Below are positions 1 through 10,317 of a DNA stretch of 64,000 nucleotides, piece by piece. Every line of letters starts with the position of its first letter. Within the stretch, counting starts at the first letter, position 1. Location: NCBI GenBank assembly GCA_013368315.1, contig JAACJM010000047.1, forward strand, positions 409,439 through 473,438. The letters run 5' to 3'. The translations under genes and the position numbers were made by a program. The stretch is from Tetrapyrgos nigripes. Lineage: Eukaryota > Basidiomycota > Agaricomycetes > Agaricales > Campanellaceae. The notes under the pieces are model-generated. The model saw only the letters and a list, made by a program, of their open reading frames with translations. It had not been told where the DNA came from and ran no database searches.

Positions 1-171
1 AGGGTTCAAGAGGCCTCCCCTATTTACTGTTGTTTCTGCACCACCATGATGGATCCCTTCTTTTCCTCGCCGTTCCCCAGTTCTAAGCCCACTTCCACCG
101 AGTTCGGCACCTCATCTACGCTTTCAAGCATGAAGATCTTGGAGAGCTGGACTGACTGTACTACCCAACAA

Positions 172-1269
172 CTTCTCCTTCCAAGATGTAGTACACCTCG
201 ATGAAGCCCTTACATCTGGCGAGTGGAGATGGTCCCAAGTTTGGAAGGGAAAGCTCTGTCCTGAGAAGAAGAAAGGAAGTGTCAAGAAAGGCTCTCGCGT
301 GAAGAAAGGACCTTCCAAGCCTGAGGAGGAAAAACAAGTCGTCATCAAAATCTTTCAACAAAGCAAGTTCCCAGAGTATTATTCTGGAGCCGAAGTGACT
401 TGGAAAGAGGCTCATGCCTACAAAAAGATGATGAAGCTGCAAGGTGAGTACTGTCATAATTTGAAGCCGCCATTGCAAAGTTGATTGAAGTGGTTATGAA
501 GGAAAAGTGATACCGAAATCGTTTGGCTTCCACAAAGTTCGTTTTCCGAGTCTTTTTCGCTCTCAGTTACTCTCAACGATACCTATAGGTTTATGCTCCT
601 GCAAGTAATGGGAGACCGGAGCCATGTTACGCGCACGTTCTGGAATACCTGCCTTTGTCCTCATTACGTTTATTGGAGCAGCAAGCACGCTCAACGCGCC
701 TCAGCGGGGAAACCGTATCGTCCTTGGTCCGTCCATCAGGTTCCACTCGATTTCCCTCTGATTTTGACTTGCTTTTTTTTTGGTAGCTGGACAACCTCGT
801 CTCTAGTCTACATGAAGTCCACGAATGCGGTATCGCACATAACGATATCATCAACATCAGCAATGTTCTGGTAGAGACTTCAACTACTGACGCGGAAGTT
901 CTTCTAGTCACCAAGGTTGTCTTGATTGACTTTTCGATGTCTGTCGATGCAGAACCTGACGCCCTCAAGAATGACGGAAATAGGTTAGTGATACCCCAAT
1001 CTTCTATACAATTGTTTCACGCACTCATTTTCCTCATCAGTGTCATAGGACTCATTGGGGAGCTCCATGTCAGCCAGCGCATACTTACAGTTCTCCAGTG
1101 GTACGAGCGTAATTCCGATAAACCGTATGCAAAGGGAGTTTTCGCGAATGTCGACCTCAACCCCGGAAAGAAGAGGAAACCACGCATTCCAGGAGAGTAT
1201 CCGGAATCTTTCAAGAGGTTCCGTGCCATCACCCTTGGACATCGTGCTGAGTTGGAAGCGGAATCGTAG
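172..1269 (+). pseudogene. Protein-kinase-like gene fragment, probably degenerate
   Basis: A protein-kinase-like fold is visible in pieces. An exon near 590-720, in the frame giving VLEYLPLSSL, resembles a kinase hinge. An exon near 790-965 has GIAHNDIINISNVLV, which fits a catalytic loop (the HND takes the place of HRD), followed by VVLIDFS in the place of DFG. Upstream, 172-440 encodes a lysine-rich stretch ending near KEAHAYKKMMKLQ. A last exon ends at 1269 with PESFKRFRAITLGHRAELEAES. Agaricomycete genomes carry many such kinase-like genes. I could not join the exons near 440/590 and 731/787 in one consistent phase, so I suspect a pseudogene or a truncated gene whose 5' end lies before the window. 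Fold assignment is moderate; substrate unknown. Confidence 0.42.
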
Positions 1270-2558
1270 CCGTCAATCATGCCCTTTGTTGTATCATTGC
1301 CTGTAGCGCTAGCCTTATGCACTCTAAATACTTTTCAAACGACCTCGGACCTTAGTTATTTTTTGTATTCAATGGTTTTATTTTCGCAGTCAGTTTGAAT
1401 CAAAGCGCTCGTGAAAACCCTCGCTTCCAAGTCTACACGGTTATCTGACAATCAATCGATGCGCCTTCCAAGTTGCCTCTTTAATATCCATCCAGTGCAA
1501 CCCGACATTATTTCCAACCCGCTGCCAACGTTGAATCAAAGTTGTGGCCTACCTGAATATGTAAATCGCACTCAATCATCTGGGTTGGACAGGCCTTCAA
1601 GTTATCAAAACTTCACAAAAGGCATACCATGAATTCACCAAACACAGCCGCTGCGCTCGGAAGAAGAGATTGGGTACGGTGGTGTAGGTGAGTGCACCGG
1701 TGCTCGATGTGCGTTCTGACGCGTAATCTTGTTCAGGTTGACTGAAAGTGACGGTAATTGTGGTTGTTGAGTACGTCCTAGCCTATTCAAGTTGTGATGT
1801 TTCCTTACCTTTCTCAGTTCAGCTACGCGCGTCTCGATTCTCAACCGGCCCCAAATATCTCGCCTTCGCACTGCAAGGTCCCTGGGCTTTCGAGAGGGAG
1901 AGTATACGGTATTGAGGAAGGGGCTTCGTCTAGTCTTGCGTGGCACATTGCGTCGCAACACTTTCTAGCATTCTCTTGTATGAGTGTTTCTCTCAGCAGA
2001 TGAAGGACCCTTTACGATTTCACCGAGCCGGATTATTGCACTATTGGAGACCCGCCTTGCTCAATGGCTTGCTCGGCGGTCCAGGATAATGATTCGCTTC
2101 TACTAGTGACCGAACCTGGCTTTCAACTTCTCCTTTACGAAAGCCGTTCTCCATTTACCGATCCGTCTATATGTCTCATTCTCAAATAAAACCACGGTTT
2201 CTACATACTCCATCCACACCACACTATACAACTTCCACCCCGTTACCGACGCCATTCTGAGCATGCGTTTATTCTAACGAACTGCTTCCCTGCGATCATG
2301 ATGCCTCTTAACGACACGCTTTGCCTCACCTCCACCCGCGTCACGGCTTCGTTTGAGCAATAACTCTACTACTCACCATACAGCCACAACCGCAACCACG
2401 TATGGAAGTATGTATGGAAGTTTTGGGGTAGAGATTTAGCCAGAGGGCCAGAGAAGCAGAAGCAGAAGCATGTGTATACACAGCTCAAACGATATCATGC
2501 TGCCTTCCCGTTTTCCGGTCTTCCCAAGCTCTTCGCATTTCAAGGTTGACGGTTCACG
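1270..2558. other. Intergenic, no supported gene
   Basis: Only short open frames without recognisable domains occur on either strand. The C/T- and CA-rich 300 bp before position 2559 look like fungal promoter or 5' UTR sequence for the sedolisin-like gene. I see no RNA gene or repeat here. Confidence 0.5.
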
Positions 2559-3239
2559 ATGAAAACTCTTTCTATCGTCGTCGTCGTCACCCTTGGCTTC
2601 GGTCTCGGCACTCTATCCACTTCTGCCTCGTCATCTTCTCCCACCATCCCAATCGCAATCTCACACGTCCACGGCTATACCCGCTTTTCCCGTGCCTCCT
2701 CACCACTGCCCCATCCACTCAAATTTGCACTAACCCAACCATCCTCCTCCTTATCGCAAATTGACCGATACCTATACGAAGTATCGGACCCATCTTCAGA
2801 TAAATTCGGTAAACACTGGAGCGTGGAGAGGATAAGAGAGGTTTTTGAGCCGAGTGGGGAGACGGTAAGGATTGTGAGGGAGTGGTTGGAGGAGACGGGG
2901 TATGAGGATGACGAGAACGAGACGATGACGAACATATCTAAACCAAAACCCAAACCCAAAAGGGCAGTTACGTATAAAAATGGATGGATAGAGGTCCATG
3001 CTACAGTCGGAGAAGCAGAGAGGTTGTTGTCCACGGAATATCACGTTTATGCGCATATTGATCGATGCTATCTCAGCCTCCCAGTCCCTGACTCTTATCG
3101 GTTTCTGGGCTGTCTTGGAAACTTGGGATATTCTCCTACTCGACCAAATACACCGCATTGCTTGGGACTTCGTGGTCAACTTTACCTGTGCCGCGGTCAA
3201 TCGTGGTTGCGTTTCATATGCGTTCTCATATCGATTTGA
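2559..3239 (+). pseudogene. Truncated sedolisin (peptidase S53): signal peptide and prodomain only
   Basis: The frame opens with a hydrophobic signal peptide (MKTLSIVVVVTLGFGLGTLS). About residues 45-165 match the pro-kumamolisin activation domain: LKFALTQP, then IDRYLYEVSDPSSDKFGKHW, a VREWLEETG segment and the closing WIEVHATVGEAERLLSTEYH. The full-length sedolisin at 10318-13011 has the same landmarks ([27 protein letters not shown]). After YHVYAH (about 3055) homology stops; the remaining ~60 residues are unrelated, and no catalytic Glu/Asp/Ser motifs follow before the ferric reductase gene. The simplest reading is a pseudogene that lost its catalytic part. A secreted stand-alone prodomain of 226 residues is possible, because sedolisin prodomains bind and inhibit their enzymes, but expression is not shown. 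Confidence 0.6.
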
Positions 3240-3386
3240 TCATTTCCTGCGCATCAGGAATATGAAAGACGGCATTTGGTTGGGTCAAAGTTGTAGATAT
3301 GCCGATATTTTCTTGGCTAGATACCTTACTTAAGACTTTTGTGTGTATATCTTGACCCAACACGCATTTTCACCCCCAGCGTCATC

Positions 3387-5820
3387 ATGGCTCGCGAGTG
3401 GCTTTCGATGCCTATCCAATGGCTACACGGGCCACGGGCTCCCAATCCTAATAGCACATCTCTTCACATCTCGGAACTGTCTGAACAAGAAAGAAATTTG
3501 CTGCTTTCCAAATTTCACTATGTGCGTTTCTGTCTTGTCCATCTAGTATGAGGACTGACCATTCACCCAGTATTATACATCTGATTGGGATTGGGGTCTA
3601 CCAACCATTGAATTCTTCTGTGCTGGGATTGGTCTCATAATCGTTTGCAGTGCCATTTTCCGTATTCGCGGCCGGCGTGCTCGTACAATGCGGTCAAATA
3701 GCGTCACACACGCTGTTCCTGGCCTGTTAGATAGACTCACAGCAGCCGCTCGGTACACCGTAGCTCAGCAATATCGAGTGCCATTGTTTGGCTGGTATTC
3801 TCCTCCACTCGGTGCTATCATAGTCATAGCTGGAATATTCACGTTTCTGATGGGTTAGCTGAATACTTTCATCTCTGGTTATGATGGCAAACCATGTTCT
3901 TTTTCAGGGTTTATGCTTTCTGTGCGACCATACTACTGGAGCAATCCTCTCATGGGTCACAGTCCGCCTATCGCTACACGAACCGGATGGATTTCCCTTG
4001 GTATAATGCCCTTCATGTTGTCAGTATGCCTCAGTTGAAAGTCTTCCTTCCTTGCCACTGACAGAACTTGTGATACAGTGCTTTCTCCACGAAGGTTAAC
4101 TGGGTCGGCTTACTCACCGAGACGTCTCACGAAAAATTGCAAGTCTTTCATCGTTGGACGGCTCTTTTTATGTGTATGGTCTTGTGGTTTCACAGTGACC
4201 CTGCCTCGAGCTGAACTCTCGACAGACATAACGAGCCTCGTGCATACTTTCCCATTCATCGTTGCAAGGATAAGAGATGGCACAATGGAGGTGAACTGGA
4301 GAACTGGGAATTTCTATTGGACAGGAGTAGCGGCTCTCGTACCTCAGGTCTGTCGGAAATTGCTATTGTGAGGCTACATATTCACTCGGTGATTTTTTTT
4401 TCAGACATGGTTGATTTTCATGTCTTGGGGCATAGTCAGGAATAGATATTATGAGTTCTTCAAAAAGTAAGTGTGTCGTTTTCCAAATGAGCAGCCTCTA
4501 ATCTTGAACATTTCCTTGCAATCCGAATAGAATGCATATGATGTGAGGTTTTCTGGCTATCATTCGCTTATCCTGACTGACGATATCTTGCAGAGCTGGT
4601 GTCCTCTTCATGATGTTCCTCTTCGTTCATGTAAACGGGCAGTTATATTCTTGGTATGGCCCATACCTAGCTTCCAGCGTCTCTAAATGCTAATTCTGAA
4701 CAGGGACTACTTTTTGGCTACTTTTGCCATCTACTTTTCGGCTTTTTTCATTCGCAACTTGAAAACTTTATACAACGGATTCGCCCTCCCTGCCTCTCTC
4801 CAAACTCTACCTGATGGTATGCTCAAACTCAACGTAACGACTCCTGCACGCGTTAAATGGGCTCCGGGTCAGCACTTCATCATCCGTTTCCTACACCTTG
4901 GTATTCATGCCTTCAGTTCCCATCCCTTTACGGTGGCCTCCATCGCGAGCAGAGACGGGGAACAGAGTGATTTGGAATTGGTTTTCGCTGCGCAAGGGGG
5001 TATCACGAAGAGGCTAAAGGACGTGGTGGCCGGAAAGCCATCGAAAGCTTTCAAAGTATGGATTGACGGTCCGTATGGTGGCCCGCCAGTATCGGTCAGT
5101 CAGTACGATCGTGTTTATTTGATGGCTGGAGGAAGTGGTAAGGCATGCTCTACCTCTTGAGTGGCGTTCGTGGAGTTCAACTGTTTATATCACAGGGGTC
5201 GCGTTCACGCTCGCTCTCCTCAGAGATTTGACGCAACGAGCAAGGAAGGGGGAGCTAAAGTGCACGCATGTCGAGTTCATTCTTGCTGTGAAGAAATCTG
5301 GTCAGTCTGCGGGTTTCGATATGTGAAGACAGACGGGTTCTTACTTCTGACCAGAAACCTTGCTATGGATGGAAGATGAGTTTGCCGGTGCAAGGGCTCA
5401 TGGTATCGCTATCCAACTACATGTCACTCAACCTGGCCACGACATAAAGCGGGAAAAATCTGTGGATGTAGAGGACGACAGCATTGACGACAAGTCGATG
5501 GAGAAACCTATAGCTTACGGAAGACCTAATCTCCCTGCCATTGTCTACCAGGTCTGTCGGACGCAGCAAGGCACAATTGCTATTGCTGGTACGTTATTCA
5601 TTGACTGGAAGCCTGCAAATTGAACTAATGGCTGCTCTATTAGCCTGTGGTCCTGCATCCTTCTTGTACGATCTTCGAAACGCAGTGGCTGATTGTCAAC
5701 TAGCTATTGCTGACGGATACGGGAGATGCAAGGACCTTTACCTCCATACAGAGACTTTCAGGTATGTGAATCTGCGTTTCTCCCGGATATGAAGCTGATG
5801 CTATGTGCGGTAGTTGGTGA
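3387..5820 (+). CDS. Ferric reductase-type transmembrane oxidoreductase (FRE family)
   Basis: Multi-exon gene from ATG at 3387 (MAREWLSMPIQW) to TGA at 5818-5820. It encodes roughly 620-640 residues. Order: N-terminal membrane segment (TIEFFCAGIGLIIVCSAIF), a second near 3800 (LGAIIVIAGIFTFLMG), and the ferric-reductase core with FHRWTALFMYVW and a later VLFMMFLFVHVNGQLYSW, carrying candidate haem-ligand histidines. An FAD-binding domain has the HPFTVAS motif (about 4920-4945). The NAD(P) domain starts at YLMAGGSG and ends with CGPASFLYDLRNAV. A final 54-bp intron (5764-5813 region) gives the family's usual C-terminus HTETFSW. The family moves electrons from cytosolic NADPH through FAD and two haems to ferric or cupric ions outside the cell. 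No multicopper oxidase or iron permease lies nearby. Frames join without breaks, so I judge it functional. Confidence 0.9.
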
Positions 5821-5841
5821 TCTGACGTACTTAAATAAGGA

Positions 5842-6056
5842 ACAATGAGAGCACTCTCCACTGCGGGCGGTCATTGATATTTGCAGCATTTGTAGGACTT
5901 AAATTACGAATTTTTCGCACAATTTCTAGGCTGGTAAAGTCAAAGTATTTGTCAGTATTTGCCTTATCAGCCTAGAAATCGTGTGAAAAATCCGTAATTC
6001 AAGTCCCAACAAACATGCCTGCAAATATCAATGGCCGCCCGTAGTGCTCATCATTG
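5842..6056. repeat. Foldback/MITE-like inverted repeat, ~215 bp
   Basis: Two arms of about 95 bp are imperfect reverse complements around a short AT-rich loop near 5945-5965. Matching blocks include ggacttaaattacgaattt (about 5897) against its complement near 5992, and cacaatttctaggctg against cagcctagaaatcgtg. The outer ends gagcact..gggcggtcattgatatttgcag also pair with the far end. It lies just after the ferric reductase stop codon. There is no coding capacity. A non-autonomous DNA transposon is the likeliest origin; target-site duplications are not clear. Confidence 0.75.
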
Positions 6057-6781
6057 ATTAATATTGATTCATCGTCCGCCACTACACACATTTTTACGTC
6101 AGCCTTTTATGCGCAGGATCTAGAGGTCTACATGCACCTCACACTTGCGTTACAATCTTTTTCAAGTTCAACTCCGCACCTCACTGCAGCTTCACATTTT
6201 TGGCTGTTCTTATCAGTTCACTCACCCTACACGTTGTCTTGCTCCCTATTCCCAAAAAATCAAACCACTCCGCAACCCAAGAGTCCATCGGATGATTATT
6301 GTTCCTACACTCAATCTGTTCAAGGCTGTCTGACGCAGTTGTCCCCCAGTCGCGATCCGATGACACTGGCTTTCACTGGAATGTAATCTTTTAACTGTCC
6401 CTAATTCTCGTCATTGCTTCTTCTGAATGTGTGTAGCGTTCACTGGATCATCTTTGGCTGGGGCCAATCATCTTGCTAAACTTTTGATCTATTCCCAGGA
6501 TTCTACCACTAGATACGAAGAAAAAGATGACCACAACTATAAATACTTGCTGAATGTGGACCAGCGGGTTATCACTGGCGGGTATGAGTCTGTTCCCCTT
6601 TCTTCCAGTTTTCAATCACCCGTTACAATGGCTTCACAGTGTATATAACACGAGCTAGGAATTTGCCTCAATGTACAGTAAGATTCAGATTTCTTGACAA
6701 CAAAATCACTATTAAATACAAATTTGCTGGTGAATCCCTTGACAGGATTGACACCTTTCAAACAGCCAGGCATACATCCAC
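6057..6781. other. Intergenic with short unassigned frames
   Basis: Several plus-strand frames of 60-110 codons occur (for example 6054-6386 and 6427-6648), but no domain or splice pattern ties them together. They may be remnants of a lost gene. The right end contains the 3' region of the minus-strand membrane-protein gene. Confidence 0.4.
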
Positions 6782-8168
6782 TTAGACCTTCGTGTCGGAG
6801 TCTGACATCAAACTTCCTCCAGAACGTTTGTTGTGTTCCAACGACACAACATGGGCGGTTGACTCTTGATTTCCAGTCTTGAAAATCATGGAGGTATACT
6901 TTTCAGCAGTGCGAGTTGTCCATCCGCTTCCAACCATCACACGCAGAATGATAAGATCAGAGCTTATGCACTGGAAACTCTAGGGTAAGTGACGGTGAAG
7001 AGGAAGGTAGCAGACACTCTTACCATCCACTGCACCATGAGCTGAAGGAATACATTTGAGACGGGATTATTCTTGTTGTACCTATTAGCGACATCAGAAG
7101 GTCTATACGTGACCGTTGACGAGCAATACTCACAAGATGAGGAAAATGAAACCAACAGTACCATACATCGCAGAACTTTCCAGTAAGATCGGCCATGCCG
7201 ATATGTAGTGATCCCGATACTCCGGTGTATTCCCAAGAGCTTTTGTCGTTTGACGTTGTAGGTAGATCAAACGAAAGACAATGACGAGGGTAATAAGCAC
7301 TTGCAAGGAAAGACTGATTGAGAAGAAGGCTGTTCCAAACTTGACCGCATCCGCAGAATTGAAGGTATGTCCTGGTTGAGAACTAGTGAAAAGCAAAAGG
7401 ATGCCCATGACTGTAACGGTATCGGTCCATCAGCTCGGAGGCTTTGTACAGGCGAGGAAGACAGACTTACCAAAAGAGCCCAAGAACGCGACAACGGCCA
7501 AGGATACAATCCAATATACACCCCAAATAACGTAAAGTCGCCAAATCTAAACCACAGAAACATCAGATCATTTCATTCTGTCCAACCTGGTCGAACGCAC
7601 CATGAGCATATCGTTGAGCCAGATTGAAATGGTAGGGAAAATGTTATTGCCAACCAACACCATTGCAGACCTGAAGTTGTTCTGTGCAAACGTGGCTGGT
7701 CCTCCTGCACGCAATGAGCTCCATACAGTCCTTCTGACGATCAGTACTGGTGTTACCCACCTGGATCATTACGGTGAGTGATGTACCCGTCAACTACAAA
7801 GCATACATTAGTGTTGAAACCATAATCACTTTAAGTTAACGCACTGTTTGCTTGGATATTGGTGCCAACATATGTTGTGGATAAGCCGAAGATAACGGTC
7901 ATATAAGCCATGAACAACCAGCATAGAGTGTTTGAGCCCCGTCTTTTATCACCAAGTCTGACGAAGGAGAAGTACATGGCAGAACCATACACTGCGAAAT
8001 GGATCCCTGTAAACGAAAAGGAAGTCAGGCTATGACTGCCTGATGATGAGAAGCGATAGTACCCCAAGACATGGCCCCGAGGTAGCTGCCAATGAGCAAA
8101 GTACGCTCAAAGTCGTAAGCTGACGGTGGCTCCCCCGCGTCAGGGAAAGTAACATTGCCAGAAGACAT
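6782..8168 (-). CDS. Agaricomycete-type seven-helix membrane protein, function unknown
   Basis: Minus-strand gene starting at 8168 (MSSGNVTFPDAGEPPSAYDF) and ending at TAA 6782-6784. Exons in order give ERTLLIGSYLGAMSWG, HFAVYGSAMYFSF, LCWLFMAYMTVIFGLSTTYVG, VDGYITHRNDPGG, AMVLVGNNIFPTISIWL with NDMLMV, a long helix pair (AFFSISLSLQVLITLVIVFR), SSAMYGTVGFIFLIL, and finally CISSDLIILRVMVGSGWT with a hydrophilic tail ending SDSDTKV. This layout of about seven helices, with a conserved NDP/GG loop and a final RVMVGxxW, is typical of a large expanded Agaricomycete family with no known biochemical role. The frames are intact, and the last intron (GTAAGAG..CTTACCCTAG) restores the conserved C-terminal helix. 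Confidence 0.72.
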
Positions 8169-9096
8169 TGTCAACCACTGAAGACGGTGTCAAGGTAGGG
8201 CACCAAGGAACGTTAGCCTTGCCATTGGTCTAAAGTACTATATTTATACACAGAGTGGGAGTACTTGAGACGGTGGCGATTAATTAACAGGTACACAGTG
8301 AGGCACGCCCGTTCAAGTGTTGATGGAAGGCGCTCTAACGCAATGATGCAATGAGACGATGTATGGCTAGAGTGTGTCAGAATACAGCGTCTTGTGGCAA
8401 CTATACTCACCTGCTCTTGCCAGTATTGCAAATGTCTTTCATGCTCAGCGTCGCGTTGTTTTTGGTGGAACCAGAACAGACCCCACAGTGTCCCAACAGC
8501 GCTATTGAAACAGACTAATGAGTTTCCAGGATTCGTAACTAACTCAACGACTACTGGAACATAAACCCATGCCCTGGCTCTATGCGAGAGAGAGCCGCAT
8601 CGCGCTTGCAGACAGTTCCATGTTTTGCACCTGATGGAGGACATGAGAGTTAGCAAAGGTTGCAATTTGAGGGTCGTCGCTGACTCTTTATCGACACCAC
8701 AATTCTGTCCTTGTTCTCGCTCTTCCATGCATTTGAGCTGTTGAGAGTCACAGCACCACAATCAAACGCGGCAGTTTTCTCTGTGGTCCCATACTCAGTT
8801 CCAGCACATGGTTCAACCGTCACGATGTTGGTTCCCTGGTTTGTGATGATGTATGATCAATGATGAATCCGTTTGTGAGGGTGCGAGTCATTGTAGTACT
8901 GTCGTAACTCGCCGTGAATAGGTTACCGCCCTCTTTAGCTAGGAGAAGGCGAGCGTCAGGCGCGAAGCGCTAAGGATGGGAGCTTGGACTTTGGACAGAA
9001 CTCCTAGCGAACCGGGCCGGGTAAACGGTGGTTGTCCTCAACCATTATCTCCTCTCAGGCTCTTCTTCCCTCTTACCTTCCACAATCCTTAAAGAC
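8169..9096. other. Intergenic; weak minus-strand coding remnant
   Basis: On the minus strand near 8400-8495, a segment reading AVGTLWGLFWFHQKQRDAEHE is bounded by plausible splice sites (..CAATAG before, GTGAGT after). A further stretch near 8690-8840 reads VEPCAGTEYGTTEKTAAFDC. They lie in different frames and I could not build one gene from them. They may be small or decayed genes of unknown type. The part from 8900 to 9096 is likely the TLS1 promoter. Confidence 0.25.
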
Positions 9097-10260
9097 ATGT
9101 TCAAGAAACGAACAAGACCCGAATCTACCAAGCGCGAAGTCCGTGAAGAGATTGAAGAGCCTCAGCAGGAAGAAAAGTCCGCAGAAGATAATGAGGAAAA
9201 GTTGCCGTAAGTTCAGCTCTGAGCTATTAGTTATTGGTACTCAACCAATCACTTCCAGGTTAGCGGAACTATTAGAGCTAAGAAAGTTGCGACAGTCACG
9301 TCTGGGCATAGATTCCACGAAGCTGGGCAAAGGAGACGCGAAGAAGAAGAGGAAACGTCCAGCAGAAGAGGAAGGGGAGAAAGGTGGACTGCGGAAAGGT
9401 GCTGTCGATGACGATGAGTACGTATCGAGTTCATATGGACTGCAGCAGTTGCTGACTCTATCACAGAGAGGACGAAAAGGAGAAGGAAGCTAAAGCTCGT
9501 AGAGTCGTCCGTAACAACAACTTCACCCAGCAAACCAATGCTTTGGACGTCGACAAACATATGTGCGTCTAATACGTCCTGCTCGATGGCCTGTTTTACT
9601 AACGTGCATAACAGGATGGCATACATCGAAGAAAACCTTAAGATACGGTCCAAGCCCCGTGAGGAAGAAGTCAAGAAACCTGCGGATCCCCAAGAAGCCC
9701 TGTACAGTATACCGGAACGTTGGAAAGTGGAATCTCGGAAGGCTGCCAAGGAGGAAGGCAGTGTTACAAGCAGTCTGGCAATGCTAACAGCAATCCCTGA
9801 GGTTGATCTGGGAATGGAGTACGTCCCATTTCTCTTGAGTCCCCGCGATTTACTGACGCCATTTCATAGCACGCGGTTGAAGAATATTGAAGAAACGGAG
9901 AAAGCTAAACGTGTGGTAGCAGAAGAGCGACAAGAAAGGAAGAAGAATAACAACGATGAAGAGCACCTCGTCGCTTCACGCTGTGAGTAATGTTATATTT
10001 TCTCGGTGCATTTCGTTTGCTGAGAGCTATATTAGTCTACCGACCAAACCTTAAGATGAAGTCAGACGCAGATATTATGCGAGACGCTAAGCTGGAAGCA
10101 ATGGGTATGTCTACTCAAGACGACCATCCGAGACGGCACCATGACAAACCGCAGGTGGCAACGGACGAACTGGTGTGTTCCCTTAACAAGAATTTATCAC
10201 TTTATTGCTCAAAGATGCTTGCAGGTCATGGAACGATTCAAGAAACGCATGCGCAAGTAA
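9097..10260 (+). CDS. tls1: Tls1/Hep59 (C9orf78) family splicing-associated protein
   Basis: Starts at ATG 9097 (MFKKRTRPESTKREV) and ends at TAA 10258-10260 (VMERFKKRMRK). It has about six exons. The hallmark of the Hep_59 family is complete: LAELLELRKLRQSRLGID at the first domain, then RNNNFTQQTNALDVDKHM joined across an intron to MAYIEENLKIR, and later ALYSIPERWKV. The protein is highly charged and has no membrane segments. Fission-yeast Tls1 works with the spliceosome to splice shelterin and other transcripts, and human C9orf78 binds the spliceosome; a nuclear role here is inferred from homology. It converges on the sedolisin gene, with 57 bp between stop codons. Frames are intact. Confidence 0.88.
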
Positions 10261-10317
10261 AATATCGATTTCCTTTCACGGACTGGTCTGTAAAGCATTG
10301 TACACCTATCTCAATAA

